Source of the DNA: Halanaerobiales bacterium
GTDB lineage: Bacteria > Bacillota > Halanaerobiia > Halanaerobiales > DTU029
Assembly: GCA_022360715.1 (NCBI GenBank)
Contig: JAKSCG010000185.1
Location: forward strand, 1-64,000
Direction of reading: 5' to 3'
DNA: 64,000 bases
Shown here: positions 54,656 through 63,839 of the stretch, in pieces
Numbering within the stretch: position 1 is the stretch's first letter
Layout of the letters: each line of letters starts with the position of its first letter
The notes under the pieces: model-generated
What the model was told of the DNA's origin: nothing
Databases searched by the model: none
The model's input: the letters and a program-made list of their open reading frames with translations, nothing else
Program-made: the position numbers and the translations under genes

Positions 54656-55558
54656 CTATCCCCCTATTCTTGCGTGCTTTTTCCTGGTCCCGATGAACAG
54701 AAATATAATCGTAATGATATAAGGTGTCATCAGGATCAATTGATGCGGAAGACCAAAACCCTGTAATTTTATACTGACTCCTTCGGCATATCCAAAAAAT
54801 ATACTGGCCAGAATAATTAACGTGGGCTTTCCGCGGGCCAATAAAACAGCGGCCAGGGCAATAAAACCCTTGCCGGCTGACATATTTTCACTAAACATTG
54901 ATAAACCACTTAACGTTAAGGAGGCACCGGCTATACCGCAGAGAAAACCGTTAATCACAACAGCCAGATAACGATATCTTCTGATACTAAGTCCGGCCGT
55001 CTCCAGTGAATCCGGATTCTGTCCTAGCGCCCTGATTCTCAAGCCAAATTTAGATTGATAGGTTATAATGTATACAGATACAACGATTATAATCGTTATG
55101 TAAACGAACAAATTATGTCCACTCAAGATTTTCCCCAGGACCGGAATCATTTTTATTATTGGTAGTTCCAGGTTAGGAAAACTGACAATCCGGGGATCGA
55201 TCAGGAATCCCCTCACCCCAAAAAACAATTCCAATAAAAGACTGGTCATCCCCCATGCCGACATATTCAGGGCAATTCCCACAACCACCGTATTAGCTCT
55301 ATAATCAATCACCAGCACTCCAAAAACCAGGGCAATCAGAATTCCGGCCAGACCGGCCATTAAAAAGCCCAACCAGGGACTGGCTCCTAGAAAACTACCA
55401 ACAACAGCGAAGAAAGCTCCCAAAAGCATAAAACTTTCCAGGGCAATATTAAATAAATTTGCCTGATCAGCAAACATACCGCCAAGCGCAGCCAGCAAAA
55501 TCGGAACGGTTAAGGTAATACCTGCCATCAAAGTCCCATAACTAAATAGCATCTCCAT
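54656..55558 (-). CDS. nucleoside ABC transporter permease 2 (BMP system)
   Basis: 300 aa from the ATG at 55558 (GGAG 9 nt upstream), overlapping the first permease gene by 17 bp; an upstream in-frame ATG (55612) lies far inside that gene without a ribosome site. About eight membrane segments. PILLAALGGMFADQANLFNI and IALEGFMLLGAF-like sequence (NIALESFMLLGAFFA), plus RALGQNPDSLETAGLSIRRYRY, mark the BPL/RbsC-type permease of purine/guanosine importers (NupQ-like). Confidence 0.9.
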   Translation of the reverse strand: MEMLFSYGTLMAGITLTVPILLAALGGMFADQANLFNIALESFMLLGAFFAVVGSFLGASPWLGFLMAGLAGILIALVFGVLVIDYRANTVVVGIALNMSAWGMTSLLLELFFGVRGFLIDPRIVSFPNLELPIIKMIPVLGKILSGHNLFVYITIIIVVSVYIITYQSKFGLRIRALGQNPDSLETAGLSIRRYRYLAVVINGFLCGIAGASLTLSGLSMFSENMSAGKGFIALAAVLLARGKPTLIILASIFFGYAEGVSIKLQGFGLPHQLILMTPYIITIIFLFIGTRKKHARIGG

Positions 55559-56642
55559 CTTTATGCACTCCTTTAGTCCAAGCCACTCTTTTTGCCAACA
55601 ACTGCTTGACAACCCCGGTGTCGACTGTTAAAAACAGGACAAATAAAGCCTGAACTACCTGAATAACGATTTTATTGGCTGATGTCATCCTCTCCATCGC
55701 CAAGGCCCCATTTTTTAAAATACCCCAAAAAAAGCCGACCACAATAATACCCAGTGGGTTGGTTTTGGCCAGCAGAGCAATTAGCACCCCATCAAAGCCA
55801 AGATTAACTGAAAAATTAGCAGCAAATTGATGATGAACCCCCAGTATTTCGAGCGCCCCGGTCAGACCCCCAATCATTCCGCTAACAATAAAAGCCACTG
55901 TCCCTAATCGTCGCACATTCACTCCACCATAGCTGGCAAAACTCGGATTTTGACCAATTATATTCAAGGTATAGCCGGTTGATGTCCGGAAAAAGAGGTA
56001 TGAAAGCACAAGAGCCAGGATGATCGCCACAATAAACCCTATATTTGCCTGATATGGAGGCATTAAAAGGGGGAGTTTAGCCGAATTAGCGATTTCCGGA
56101 GAAACAATTTGCTTGGGAACTGCTGAAACACTGTTTTCCATTAAAAAATGACGAGTGATATATTCGGTCAAGAGATAAGCGACATAATTAAGCATTAAGG
56201 TATTGACAATTTCATTAATTCTGTAACGCATCCACAGGATGGCCGGGAGCAGGGCATATAATCCCCCGGCCAGAGAACCTAATAGCAAAGCAACAATAGC
56301 ATGAACCCGGTTAGCGAAAGGGACAGCATAACCAACGATAGCGGCAATCAGGGCACCAATATATAGCTGGCCTTCTACTCCCAGGTTAAAAACTCCAATT
56401 CGAAAGCCAATGGCTGTCGCCAGCCCAGTTAAGATCGCCGGGGTAGTCCAACGTAAGGTCTGGGCGAGCGCCGCCCTACTTCCTAAAGCACCTTTAAAAA
56501 GCATATAATAGGCCACCAGGGGATTTTCTCCCTTAAGGATAATCAAGATAGCACCGATTATAATTCCCAGGAATAAAGCAATAAAATATTTTATAAATTC
56601 GAGGAGCAGTTGATTTTTCACCACTTTTTTTACAATTATCAT
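55542..56642 (-). CDS. nucleoside ABC transporter permease 1 (BMP system)
   Basis: 366 aa, ~9 membrane segments. Sequences such as TPAILTGLATAIGFRIGVFN and NLGVEGQLYIGALIAAIVG, and IIGQNPSFASYGGVNVRRLG, are typical of NupP/BmpC permeases. The ATG overlaps the stop of the ATPase gene (ATGA), with GGAG 7 nt upstream. It forms the transmembrane channel with permease 2. Confidence 0.9.
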   Translation of the reverse strand: MIIVKKVVKNQLLLEFIKYFIALFLGIIIGAILIILKGENPLVAYYMLFKGALGSRAALAQTLRWTTPAILTGLATAIGFRIGVFNLGVEGQLYIGALIAAIVGYAVPFANRVHAIVALLLGSLAGGLYALLPAILWMRYRINEIVNTLMLNYVAYLLTEYITRHFLMENSVSAVPKQIVSPEIANSAKLPLLMPPYQANIGFIVAIILALVLSYLFFRTSTGYTLNIIGQNPSFASYGGVNVRRLGTVAFIVSGMIGGLTGALEILGVHHQFAANFSVNLGFDGVLIALLAKTNPLGIIVVGFFWGILKNGALAMERMTSANKIVIQVVQALFVLFLTVDTGVVKQLLAKRVAWTKGVHKDGDAI

Positions 56643-58171
56643 TTATCCACTCCGTCCTTTCCGTTACACCGCCCGCCCATCAGCAAACCTATTGCTTCTT
56701 TGGTCATTTCACCGGCAATGCTTTCCCCGATAATTCTACCATCATATAATACTATAATCCGATTACTAAGCGATAAAAGCTCATCCAGATCTTGTGATAT
56801 CAACAAAACCGCACTCCCTTTTCCCGCCTCCTGTAAAATTTGGGAATGAATAAATTCAGCGGCAGCAATATCAACTCCCCGGGTTGGGTCTTCGGCAAGC
56901 AAAACGGTAGAATTTTCAGCCAGCTCCCGGGCGATAACCGTTTTCTGCAAGTTACCACCAGACAGATTCTGGACCGGCATATCCTGGGAAGCAACTTTTA
57001 TCTTAAACCGTCCAATCAGCTTTTTGCTAAAATTATTAATTTCGGTAAAGTTTAACAATCCCCGTCGGGCCAACGGGGCTTTAAATTCATAACCCATAAT
57101 TAAATTCTCCCAGACAGCAGCGCTCAGACATGACCCGATCATACTCCGATCCTGTGGTATATAACGCATCCCCTTGAGTCGACGTTGCCGGACAGAACTT
57201 GTGGTAATATCAATCCGATTAAGCAATATTCGACCTGAATCAATTACGCCCCAACCGATTATAGCTGCTACCAACTCACTTTGTCCATTGCCGGCCACAC
57301 CGGCAACTCCCAGTATTTCTCCGGCTTGAATACTAAAAGATAGATCATTGATCCGGACGATCTTTGCTTGATCGGTTACCCTTAAGTTTACAATCTCCAG
57401 CAGCGGAGCCCTTTCCTCTTTTATCACCGGGGGAACGGCTTGCAGAAAATTTTTCCGTCCCACCATAAGTTCAGCCAGTTTTTGTTCGGTGGCCTCTTCC
57501 ACCGGAAGCTCACCGCTGACCCTACCATTTCGCAGGATACTAATCCGGTCGGCGATCGCAATTACCTCTTTTAATTTGTGCGAAATAAAAATTACAGTTT
57601 TGTTCTGTTCAATCAATTCCCGGATCGCCGTAAAAAGGCCCCTCGTTTCCTGCGGTGTTAAGACGGCAGTTGGCTCATCAAAAATTATTATCTCCGCTCC
57701 CCGGTAGAGAACCTTTAATATCTCTACCTGTTGCTGAAAAGAAACCGGTATTTCTCCTATTTTGCAATCCAGTGGAACACTCAGACCATAAGCAGTACTC
57801 AGTTTCTGAAGTTTTTTTCTGGCCTCTTCCCTTTTGATCAAGCCATAGCTGCCTGGTTCATAACCGAGAATTAAGTTATCAAGAACAGTTAAATCCCGGG
57901 CCAGCATGAATTCCTGATGGACCATTCCTATTCCCGCTTTTACCGCATCCCGGGGTGAGTTAAAGCTTTTATATTGGTGGTCAATGAGGATTTCCCCGCT
58001 ATCAGGTCGCAGCAACCCGCAGAGAATATTCATCAGCGTACTCTTCCCTGCCCCATTTTCCCCAACGATGGCATGGACAGTTTTAGCCCGAATAGTTAGA
58101 CTGATCGAATCATTAGCCAAAACCCCGGGAAATCGCTTAGTTATCGCTTGAAAGATAATATCACCTGGCAA
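56639..58171 (-). CDS. nucleoside ABC transporter ATP-binding protein (two-domain)
   Basis: About 510 aa with two ATPase domains, as in RbsA/NupO. Domain 1: VGENGAGKSTLMNILCG (Walker A), VSFQQQVEILKVLYRGAEIIIFDEPT. Domain 2: VAGVAGNGQSELVAAI (degenerate Walker A), VQNLSGGNLQKTVIARELA, LLAEDPTRGVD. A TTG at 58171 (LPGDIIFQAITKRFPG) is the likely start, with AAGGAG 10 nt upstream; the ATG at 58222 lies before a strong hairpin and has no ribosome site. Follows the binding-protein gene. Confidence 0.92.
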   Translation of the reverse strand: MPGDIIFQAITKRFPGVLANDSISLTIRAKTVHAIVGENGAGKSTLMNILCGLLRPDSGEILIDHQYKSFNSPRDAVKAGIGMVHQEFMLARDLTVLDNLILGYEPGSYGLIKREEARKKLQKLSTAYGLSVPLDCKIGEIPVSFQQQVEILKVLYRGAEIIIFDEPTAVLTPQETRGLFTAIRELIEQNKTVIFISHKLKEVIAIADRISILRNGRVSGELPVEEATEQKLAELMVGRKNFLQAVPPVIKEERAPLLEIVNLRVTDQAKIVRINDLSFSIQAGEILGVAGVAGNGQSELVAAIIGWGVIDSGRILLNRIDITTSSVRQRRLKGMRYIPQDRSMIGSCLSAAVWENLIMGYEFKAPLARRGLLNFTEINNFSKKLIGRFKIKVASQDMPVQNLSGGNLQKTVIARELAENSTVLLAEDPTRGVDIAAAEFIHSQILQEAGKGSAVLLISQDLDELLSLSNRIIVLYDGRIIGESIAGEMTKEAIGLLMGGRCNGKDGVDK

Positions 58172-58181
58172 GGGATACCAA

Positions 58182-58218
58182 CTCCTTAAGGAGGAGACAG
58201 GGTTAGGCCCCCTGTCTC
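58182..58218 (-). promoter_or_regulatory. intercistronic stem-loop and RBS palindrome
   Basis: Between the binding-protein and ATPase genes GAGACAGGG and CCCTGTCTC (58194-58202 / 58210-58218) form a perfect 9-bp stem with a 7-nt loop, directly followed by the palindrome CTCCTTAAGGAG (58182-58193) that contains the ATPase ribosome site. There is no T-tract, so it is more likely an mRNA-stability or translation-control element than a terminator. Confidence 0.65.
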
Positions 58219-58245
58219 GCATTGTATTATGTATTTAAGTATCTT

Positions 58246-59211
58246 CTACTGATTATCGGTAATTTTAATTTGACCACTATTAAGCTTTTTCTCCAGTTGG
58301 AGGACTTCTTGTTGAATCTCTTTTGAAACATTTTCCAGGTCGCGGATATCATACAATTTTGCGCCGGTTGTGGCCCCAAATTTATATATACCTGGTTGGA
58401 ATTCACCATCAAGCGCTTTGCCGGCCATAATATAAGCGGCATTTGTTGCATCCTTCAGGACAGACCAGAGTACATGACCTGGGGCGACATCCCCCTGCCA
58501 CATATCAACGCCAATACCCCACTTACCGGCTTCCGCAGCTGCTTTAAGCACACCAAGTCCGGTTTTATTGGCCGCATGCATGACAATATCACAACCACTG
58601 TTAAATAATATCCTGCCTATTTCTAACCCTTTTGCCGGATCAATAAAGGTACCGGCATAAAGAACCGAAACTTCGATATCTGGATTTACATGGGCAACAC
58701 CAGCTTGAAATCCGCTCAAAAAATTCCTGATCACCGGCAGATCGGCCCCGCCGACAAAACCAAGCTGCTTTGTTTTAGTAGTCTTGGCAGCTACAAAACC
58801 GGCAATAAAACTGGCTTCCTGCGGCTCCATTACAATTGTCTGGACATTGTTGAGTTCAGTTGTAGTATAACAATCGAGCACGATAAAATTAGTATTTGGG
58901 TAATCAGCTGCCACTTCTATTGCGGCAGCGGCCAGGTCCTCCCAGAGGACCATAACTGGGTTGTATCCCAGGTCGGCCATTGCTCTGACCTGTTCCACAT
59001 ACTCCGATTTATCCAGACTCTCAATCAACTTAACTTTTACATCCCTTTCATCCTGTAGTCTCTCCAGGCCGGAATATACCAGATCAGCAAAGGGATCACC
59101 CAGGGGTTGATTCATAATTAAAGCTATCTGATCCGCTGCCATTACTCCGGAACCACAACCGATTACTGTAAAAAAGACGATCGCCAACATAAGCATCCTT
59201 AGCTTTTTCAT
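58246..59211 (-). CDS. BMP-family nucleoside-binding protein
   Basis: 321 aa, basic membrane protein/PnrA type. Signal peptide with a possible lipobox VIGC (Cys 19) or alternatively cleavage after VMA. The mature part has QIALIMNQPLGDPFADLVYS, EYVEQVRAMADLGYNPVMV, FIVLDCYTT and QEASFIAGFVAAKTTKTKQLGF, the family signature. BMP proteins bind nucleosides such as guanosine or inosine; here pseudouridine or related ribosides are candidates given psuG in the operon. AGGAGG precedes the ATG. Confidence 0.92.
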   Translation of the reverse strand: MKKLRMLMLAIVFFTVIGCGSGVMAADQIALIMNQPLGDPFADLVYSGLERLQDERDVKVKLIESLDKSEYVEQVRAMADLGYNPVMVLWEDLAAAAIEVAADYPNTNFIVLDCYTTTELNNVQTIVMEPQEASFIAGFVAAKTTKTKQLGFVGGADLPVIRNFLSGFQAGVAHVNPDIEVSVLYAGTFIDPAKGLEIGRILFNSGCDIVMHAANKTGLGVLKAAAEAGKWGIGVDMWQGDVAPGHVLWSVLKDATNAAYIMAGKALDGEFQPGIYKFGATTGAKLYDIRDLENVSKEIQQEVLQLEKKLNSGQIKITDNQ

Positions 59212-59289
59212 TAATAATTAACCTCCTTTCTGGCTTGATAATACTGCTCTTTTCCTTTGCAAACATGGCGGGATAAATCTCAGTCGGCC

Positions 59290-60030
59290 CTATGATCCCT
59301 TCCTCTTTAGGCGGACATTATTTTGATACCGATCTCCCCTGATCTGGGATATAGCATATTCCACTACCTTACCGTTAATATCAAAGGTCTGTCTTTTGCT
59401 GATCAGGAGAGGTGCACCAACCGGTATTTTAAGTAATGAACCGGTAAATTCCTCAGCGGCCTGGGCCTCAATAATTTCATTGGCTTCATCTAGTTCAATT
59501 CCGGCCTTTTCCATCTCCTCATATAAGGAACATTCTGAAAAATTAAGTTTTAACCACTCAATCTTGGCCAAGACTTCACCAGGAATATATTCAGTTGTAA
59601 TTTGAATTGGCTCCTCATCAATAAAACGTAACCTGACCAGCTTCAATACCTGTTCGTTTCGATTTATTTTTAATTTGTTGATAATATACTGATCAGCAAT
59701 AATTAGATCGGAATTGATCACTAATGAACGGGGAAAATGCCCTTTCGAACGGACATCTTCAGTAAAACCACGTAGAGCTGGTAATTTTTCTTCATATTTG
59801 GGCTTGGTTACAAACGTCCCTTTCCCCTGTTGCTTTGAAACATAGCCCTCTATTTGCAGCTCGGATATCGCCTGTCTAACAGTAGTTCTACTAACCGAAA
59901 ACCGTTCCTCCAACTCTGTTTCTGTCGGCAGCAAGTCACCCGGTTGCCATTCCTTATCTTCTATCTTCCTTTTAATCTCACTCTTAATTTGAAAATAGAG
60001 GGGGCTTCCTTCTTTTCTTAGCAGTTTCAT
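59290..60030 (-). CDS. GntR-family regulator, HutC/UTRA subfamily
   Basis: 246 aa. The winged helix is SPLYFQIKSEIKRKIEDKEW followed by LPTETELEERFSVSRTTVRQ and YVSKQQGKGTFV; the C-terminal UTRA ligand-binding domain follows (ITTEYIPGE, EEMEKAGIELDEANEII). UTRA regulators usually sense sugar phosphates or other pathway metabolites. It is the first gene of the nucleoside operon, 78 bp before the BMP gene, and likely controls it. GGAAGGA precedes the ATG by 10 nt. Confidence 0.88.
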   Translation of the reverse strand: MKLLRKEGSPLYFQIKSEIKRKIEDKEWQPGDLLPTETELEERFSVSRTTVRQAISELQIEGYVSKQQGKGTFVTKPKYEEKLPALRGFTEDVRSKGHFPRSLVINSDLIIADQYIINKLKINRNEQVLKLVRLRFIDEEPIQITTEYIPGEVLAKIEWLKLNFSECSLYEEMEKAGIELDEANEIIEAQAAEEFTGSLLKIPVGAPLLISKRQTFDINGKVVEYAISQIRGDRYQNNVRLKRKGS

Positions 60031-60301
60031 GCTCTAACATTCCTTCCATGATCATGACCTTTTACTATTTTTGTATCTTTTTTCCGTATTCATCATTATA
60101 TTTTAATTTCTACATATTTCTTAAAAGTCCTTTAAAAAAATCTTAAAATATGATATTTTTTTCTTAAATATTCTAGTTTATTCCTGGAATAACAAGGGGT
60201 TTTTTAGTAAAAATTTTTTTAGAGTCCAGTAGAACAGGTAATCATTTATTGATTATTTCGTTACTATGTTTTAAAACAAATCTCCCATTGATGATTACGT
60301 A
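60031..60301. other. AT-rich gap upstream of GntR gene
   Basis: No gene is seen. On the minus strand a TATAAT (60095-60100) has only a weak -35 (TAAGAA). Two small palindromes, CATGATCATG (60046-60055) and GTTTTAAAAC, are possible operator sites for the GntR regulator. The remaining 60302-60364 holds the terminator of the second mal operon. Confidence 0.4.
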
Positions 60302-60339
60302 TAAAAAAACAGGTAATCCGACCTATCCGGATTACCTGG
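60302..60339 (-). terminator. Rho-independent terminator of the second maltodextrin operon
   Basis: On the minus strand CAGGTAATCCG and CGGATTACCTG form a perfect 11-bp stem with a 7-nt loop, followed by seven T, ~25 bp after the malG2 stop. Confidence 0.92.
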
Positions 60340-60364
60340 TAAAATCCTGTTCATTCCCGTTTGG

Positions 60365-61207
60365 TTAACCTTTAGTAGCCCCTTTGGTCAGACCCCCGAT
60401 CAACAGACTCTGTAAAGAAAGATAGATAATGGTAATCGGTAGGGCAGCCAGTAAGGCTCCGGCGGCAAACTGAGTAAAATGCCGGCCAAATTGACCACTA
60501 ATAAAATCATATAGACCAACTGCCATTGTCCAGTTTTTGGGTGAAGTTAAAACCAAGCGGGCAAAGAGATAGTCGCCAAAGGGAGCTACAAAATTGAAGA
60601 TGGCAATTACCGAAATGATCGAGCGGGAAAGGGGCATAATTATTCGCCAGAAGATCTTCCAACGGCTGGCTCCATCAATAATGGCCGCTTCTTCCAGCGA
60701 ACGGGGAATGGTATCAAGATAGCCCTTCATTAACCAACTATTGTAGGGGATAGCACCACCGGCATAGATCAGTACTAATCCCAGATGGGTGTCGAGCAGG
60801 CCGACTAAGTTCAATAAAACATAAAGGGCAACCATATTCATAATCCCCGGGAACATTTGTAAAACAAGCAAGCCCATTAATCCTTGTTTTCGCCCCAGAA
60901 AATTCAAGCGGGAAAAAGAATAGGCGGTAAAAGAAACCAATAATACGGTCAAAGATGAAGTAAAAGCGCCGACTTTGATGCTATTCCAGTACCAGACCGG
61001 AAAATCGGTTTCCCGAAATAACCTGATATAATGCCGCCATGTTGCTTTTTCCGGAATAAATAAAGAACTGGTAAAAAGACTATCGCCTGGATTTAAAGAT
61101 GAAGCAAAGATCCAAACCACCGGGAAAAGGGCGACCATCATCATAAAAATGATAAAGATGTAGGTAAAGACCAGGTTTAGCTTACTACGCCATCGCGAGG
61201 ATATCAT
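60365..61207 (-). CDS. maltodextrin ABC transporter permease MalG (system 2)
   Basis: 280 aa, six membrane segments, EAA loop EEAAIIDGASRWKIFWRIIM. It is clearly homologous to the MalG of system 1 ([20 protein letters not shown] shared almost unchanged) but not identical, so the two systems diverged long ago. The ATG overlaps the malF2 stop (ATGA); GGAGGAG lies 9 nt upstream. Confidence 0.9.
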   Translation of the reverse strand: MISSRWRSKLNLVFTYIFIIFMMMVALFPVVWIFASSLNPGDSLFTSSLFIPEKATWRHYIRLFRETDFPVWYWNSIKVGAFTSSLTVLLVSFTAYSFSRLNFLGRKQGLMGLLVLQMFPGIMNMVALYVLLNLVGLLDTHLGLVLIYAGGAIPYNSWLMKGYLDTIPRSLEEAAIIDGASRWKIFWRIIMPLSRSIISVIAIFNFVAPFGDYLFARLVLTSPKNWTMAVGLYDFISGQFGRHFTQFAAGALLAALPITIIYLSLQSLLIGGLTKGATKG

Positions 61208-62514
61208 TTTAACATCTCCTCCTGTTGAAATGATTTGGTCCTTCGGAAATTATAGATACTGAATCCGGAAATAATAATAAAGATGATAATCGAGATTGCT
61301 GAAGCATAGTTGTATTTCAACTTTTCAAAGGTTAGTTTCCAGACCCAGGAAATTAAAATATCGGTCCCGCCGGCACCGCCCTGCCAGCCGAATACAGCCG
61401 GACCGCCATCATTTAACAGATAAATTATATTAAAGTTATTGAAATTATAGGCCAGAGTCATAATTAAAAGCGGGGTAATGGCGAATAAAAGGAGGGGCAG
61501 GGTAATCGCTCTAAACTTTTGCCAGCTATTAGCCCCGTCAACAGTTGCTGCTTCATAAAGTTCATCGGGAATACTTTGCAAAATCCCGGTAATTAAAATC
61601 ATAAAATAAGGATATCCTAACCAGAGATTAACCAGGACTACCGCTGTTCTGGCCCAAAACACCTCATGCAACCAGGGGATATTATTAAGATTAAATATTT
61701 CGGCCAGATAGCGATTAATTACCCCGAAATTGGTATTGAGCATCCCCCGCCAGATTAGAATACTAACAAATCCCGGTATGGCCCAGGGTAAGATCAGAAT
61801 AGTCCGAATAATCTTCCGGAACTTGATCTGGGGGTTATTTAATAAAATTGCAATAAATCCACCCAGTCCGAAGGTCGTCAAGGTAGAGAGAAACGCCCAG
61901 ATTACTGTCCAGCTAAAGATATTGCGAAAAGTCCTTGACCAGGAACCCATTGTTAAAACCCGATAAAAGTTCTGGATACCAACCCAGTTCAGGATATGTT
62001 TAGGGGGAGAATGGTAGAGATCATAGTTGGTAAAGGCAATTAACATCGAAAAAACCATCGGTAAAATGGAAATCACCGTAATCGCAATTAATCCCGGTGA
62101 AAGAATGATATAAGGATAACCACCTTCGATTAAATTTTTCAGAGCAGTATAAAATCCCCTCGGTCTTTGCCCCTGATCGAGCAGTCGTCCATTTTGATAA
62201 GCATCCCTGATATTAAGCAAATAGATCGCCAGCACAATCAGGAAAAGGAGGATAGAGATAATCCCGTAAATCATCAAAAAAAGGGAATGGTCTTGCATCG
62301 GGGTTTGGCCCAGCGTTCGTAAATTGTGGAAACTTTCCAGGAAATAGGGGATACTATTGAGCATAACCAGAATATAGAAAAACAAAAACAAAATCCCTTT
62401 AAGCCACTGCCGATTATAAAGCTGTCCTATTCCCATAAAAATCGCGGAAAGGACGGCAGCAATATAACGTCGGTTACCCTTCATTTCAAGCCGACTATTT
62501 ATTTGTGTTTGCAA
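61204..62514 (-). CDS. maltodextrin ABC transporter permease MalF (system 2)
   Basis: About 436 aa. An N-terminal extension with two to three extra membrane segments begins AAVLSAIFMGIGQLYNRQWL then KGILFLFF. The transporter core follows with EAATVDGANSWQKFRAITLP as EAA loop. It lacks the long P2-like loop of system 1. TTG at 62514 (9 nt after AAAGGAA) is chosen over a GTG at 62523 that touches the ribosome site. Confidence 0.88.
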   Translation of the reverse strand: MQTQINSRLEMKGNRRYIAAVLSAIFMGIGQLYNRQWLKGILFLFFYILVMLNSIPYFLESFHNLRTLGQTPMQDHSLFLMIYGIISILLFLIVLAIYLLNIRDAYQNGRLLDQGQRPRGFYTALKNLIEGGYPYIILSPGLIAITVISILPMVFSMLIAFTNYDLYHSPPKHILNWVGIQNFYRVLTMGSWSRTFRNIFSWTVIWAFLSTLTTFGLGGFIAILLNNPQIKFRKIIRTILILPWAIPGFVSILIWRGMLNTNFGVINRYLAEIFNLNNIPWLHEVFWARTAVVLVNLWLGYPYFMILITGILQSIPDELYEAATVDGANSWQKFRAITLPLLLFAITPLLIMTLAYNFNNFNIIYLLNDGGPAVFGWQGGAGGTDILISWVWKLTFEKLKYNYASAISIIIFIIISGFSIYNFRRTKSFQQEEMLK

Positions 62515-62601
62515 GATATCCACTTCCTTTCATATTTCCCGGTTGCTCCTAACCGCTTTTCAGCAAGGAGCAACCGGGAAAATACTATTAGTATATCTGG
62601 A

Positions 62602-63807
62602 CTATTGTTTCATCTGCTGGATGTTTTCCTTGATCTGTTCGACTGCCATTGGCAAAGCCTCTTCCGGAGTAATCTGCCCCCGCAGGATAAAGGAAAGAGC
62701 ATCATTGATCGGATCCCAGACCTGCATCATTTCCGGAACATTAGGCATAGGAATTCCGCGGCCGGCCTGAACGGCAAAGGCCATAAAGTCTTTATTACCC
62801 TGGAATTCCGGCATGGAGATTACATCATCCCGGGTCGGAATAATCGCTGTTTCTTGATAGTGTCTAAAGCTGTTTTCCTGATTGGTCAACCATTTAATAA
62901 ATTCCAGGGCCTCTTCTTTATGTTCGCTAAAAGCACTGATATAGTATGCTTTAACTCCGATGAAAGTCCGGGGATATTCACCATTATCCAGTTTGGGAAA
63001 TGGAGCTATCCCATAGTTTAAGCCAGCCTTTTGGTAATTGCCAAAAGCCCAGGGGCCATTAATCTGTGCGGCCAGTCTCCCTTCCTGAAAAAGACCGTCA
63101 AAAACATCATAGGTAGTCCCTTCCGGCATTAGCCCGGAAGTTCGAAAAGTCTTAATTAAATTAGCTGCTCGGATCGCTCCTTGATTGGCCAGTCCAATAT
63201 CATCGACATCCAATCCCTGCTCGGTATTTTTAAAGACATAACCACCATAACCGGCGACAAAACCAAAGATATGATAGAGATTACCGATATCACCCATAAA
63301 GCCGAACTGGTTTTCCTCCGGCTTATTCAGCTTTAAAACCTCGGCCAGGAATTGATCAAAGGTCGGGGGAATTGTCGCGAGCAGGTCTTTATTATAAATA
63401 ATCGCTACTGATTCCATCGCATAAGGCAACCCATATAGATCACCCTGGTAACGCAAGGCATCAAGCGCTGATTCCGTATAACCGTCTAAATTCAACTTAT
63501 CTTGGGGAAGCGGCCATAGTAATCCCTGTAAAACGGCTTTCCCGATCCGGTCATGGGGCCAGACTACAATATCCGCCCCTTTCCCGGCCGGTCCGTCTAA
63601 GGCCAGTTTATCTCCCTGTGATAACTGATCAATGGCAATTACTTCAATTTTTACCCCGGTTTCTTCGGTATACTTCTCCCCGACCAGTGTTACAAAATCC
63701 TCTTCTGGTCCCGAACTCTCCCAAACTACCAATTTAACAGCTCCGGCACTAATCGTTAATCCTAATACCAACACCAAGACGACTGACCAAACAGCAATTT
63801 TTTTCAT
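62602..63807 (-). CDS. maltodextrin-binding protein (system 2)
   Basis: About 401 aa with a signal peptide (AVWSVVLVLVLGLTISAGAV) and no lipobox Cys. The mature part starts KLVVWESSGPEEDFVTLVGE and has GPAGKGADIVVWPHDRIGKA, AAQINGPWAFGNYQKAGLNYG and a C-terminal PMPNVPEMMQVWDPINDAL shared with the system 1 protein. ATG at 63807 with AAAGGGTG 6 nt upstream. It lies 32 bp after an alpha-amylase gene, so starch breakdown and uptake are linked. Confidence 0.9.
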   Translation of the reverse strand: MKKIAVWSVVLVLVLGLTISAGAVKLVVWESSGPEEDFVTLVGEKYTEETGVKIEVIAIDQLSQGDKLALDGPAGKGADIVVWPHDRIGKAVLQGLLWPLPQDKLNLDGYTESALDALRYQGDLYGLPYAMESVAIIYNKDLLATIPPTFDQFLAEVLKLNKPEENQFGFMGDIGNLYHIFGFVAGYGGYVFKNTEQGLDVDDIGLANQGAIRAANLIKTFRTSGLMPEGTTYDVFDGLFQEGRLAAQINGPWAFGNYQKAGLNYGIAPFPKLDNGEYPRTFIGVKAYYISAFSEHKEEALEFIKWLTNQENSFRHYQETAIIPTRDDVISMPEFQGNKDFMAFAVQAGRGIPMPNVPEMMQVWDPINDALSFILRGQITPEEALPMAVEQIKENIQQMKQ

Positions 63808-63839
63808 TTTTTTCACCCTTTCTTTTAAAAAATCTTATT

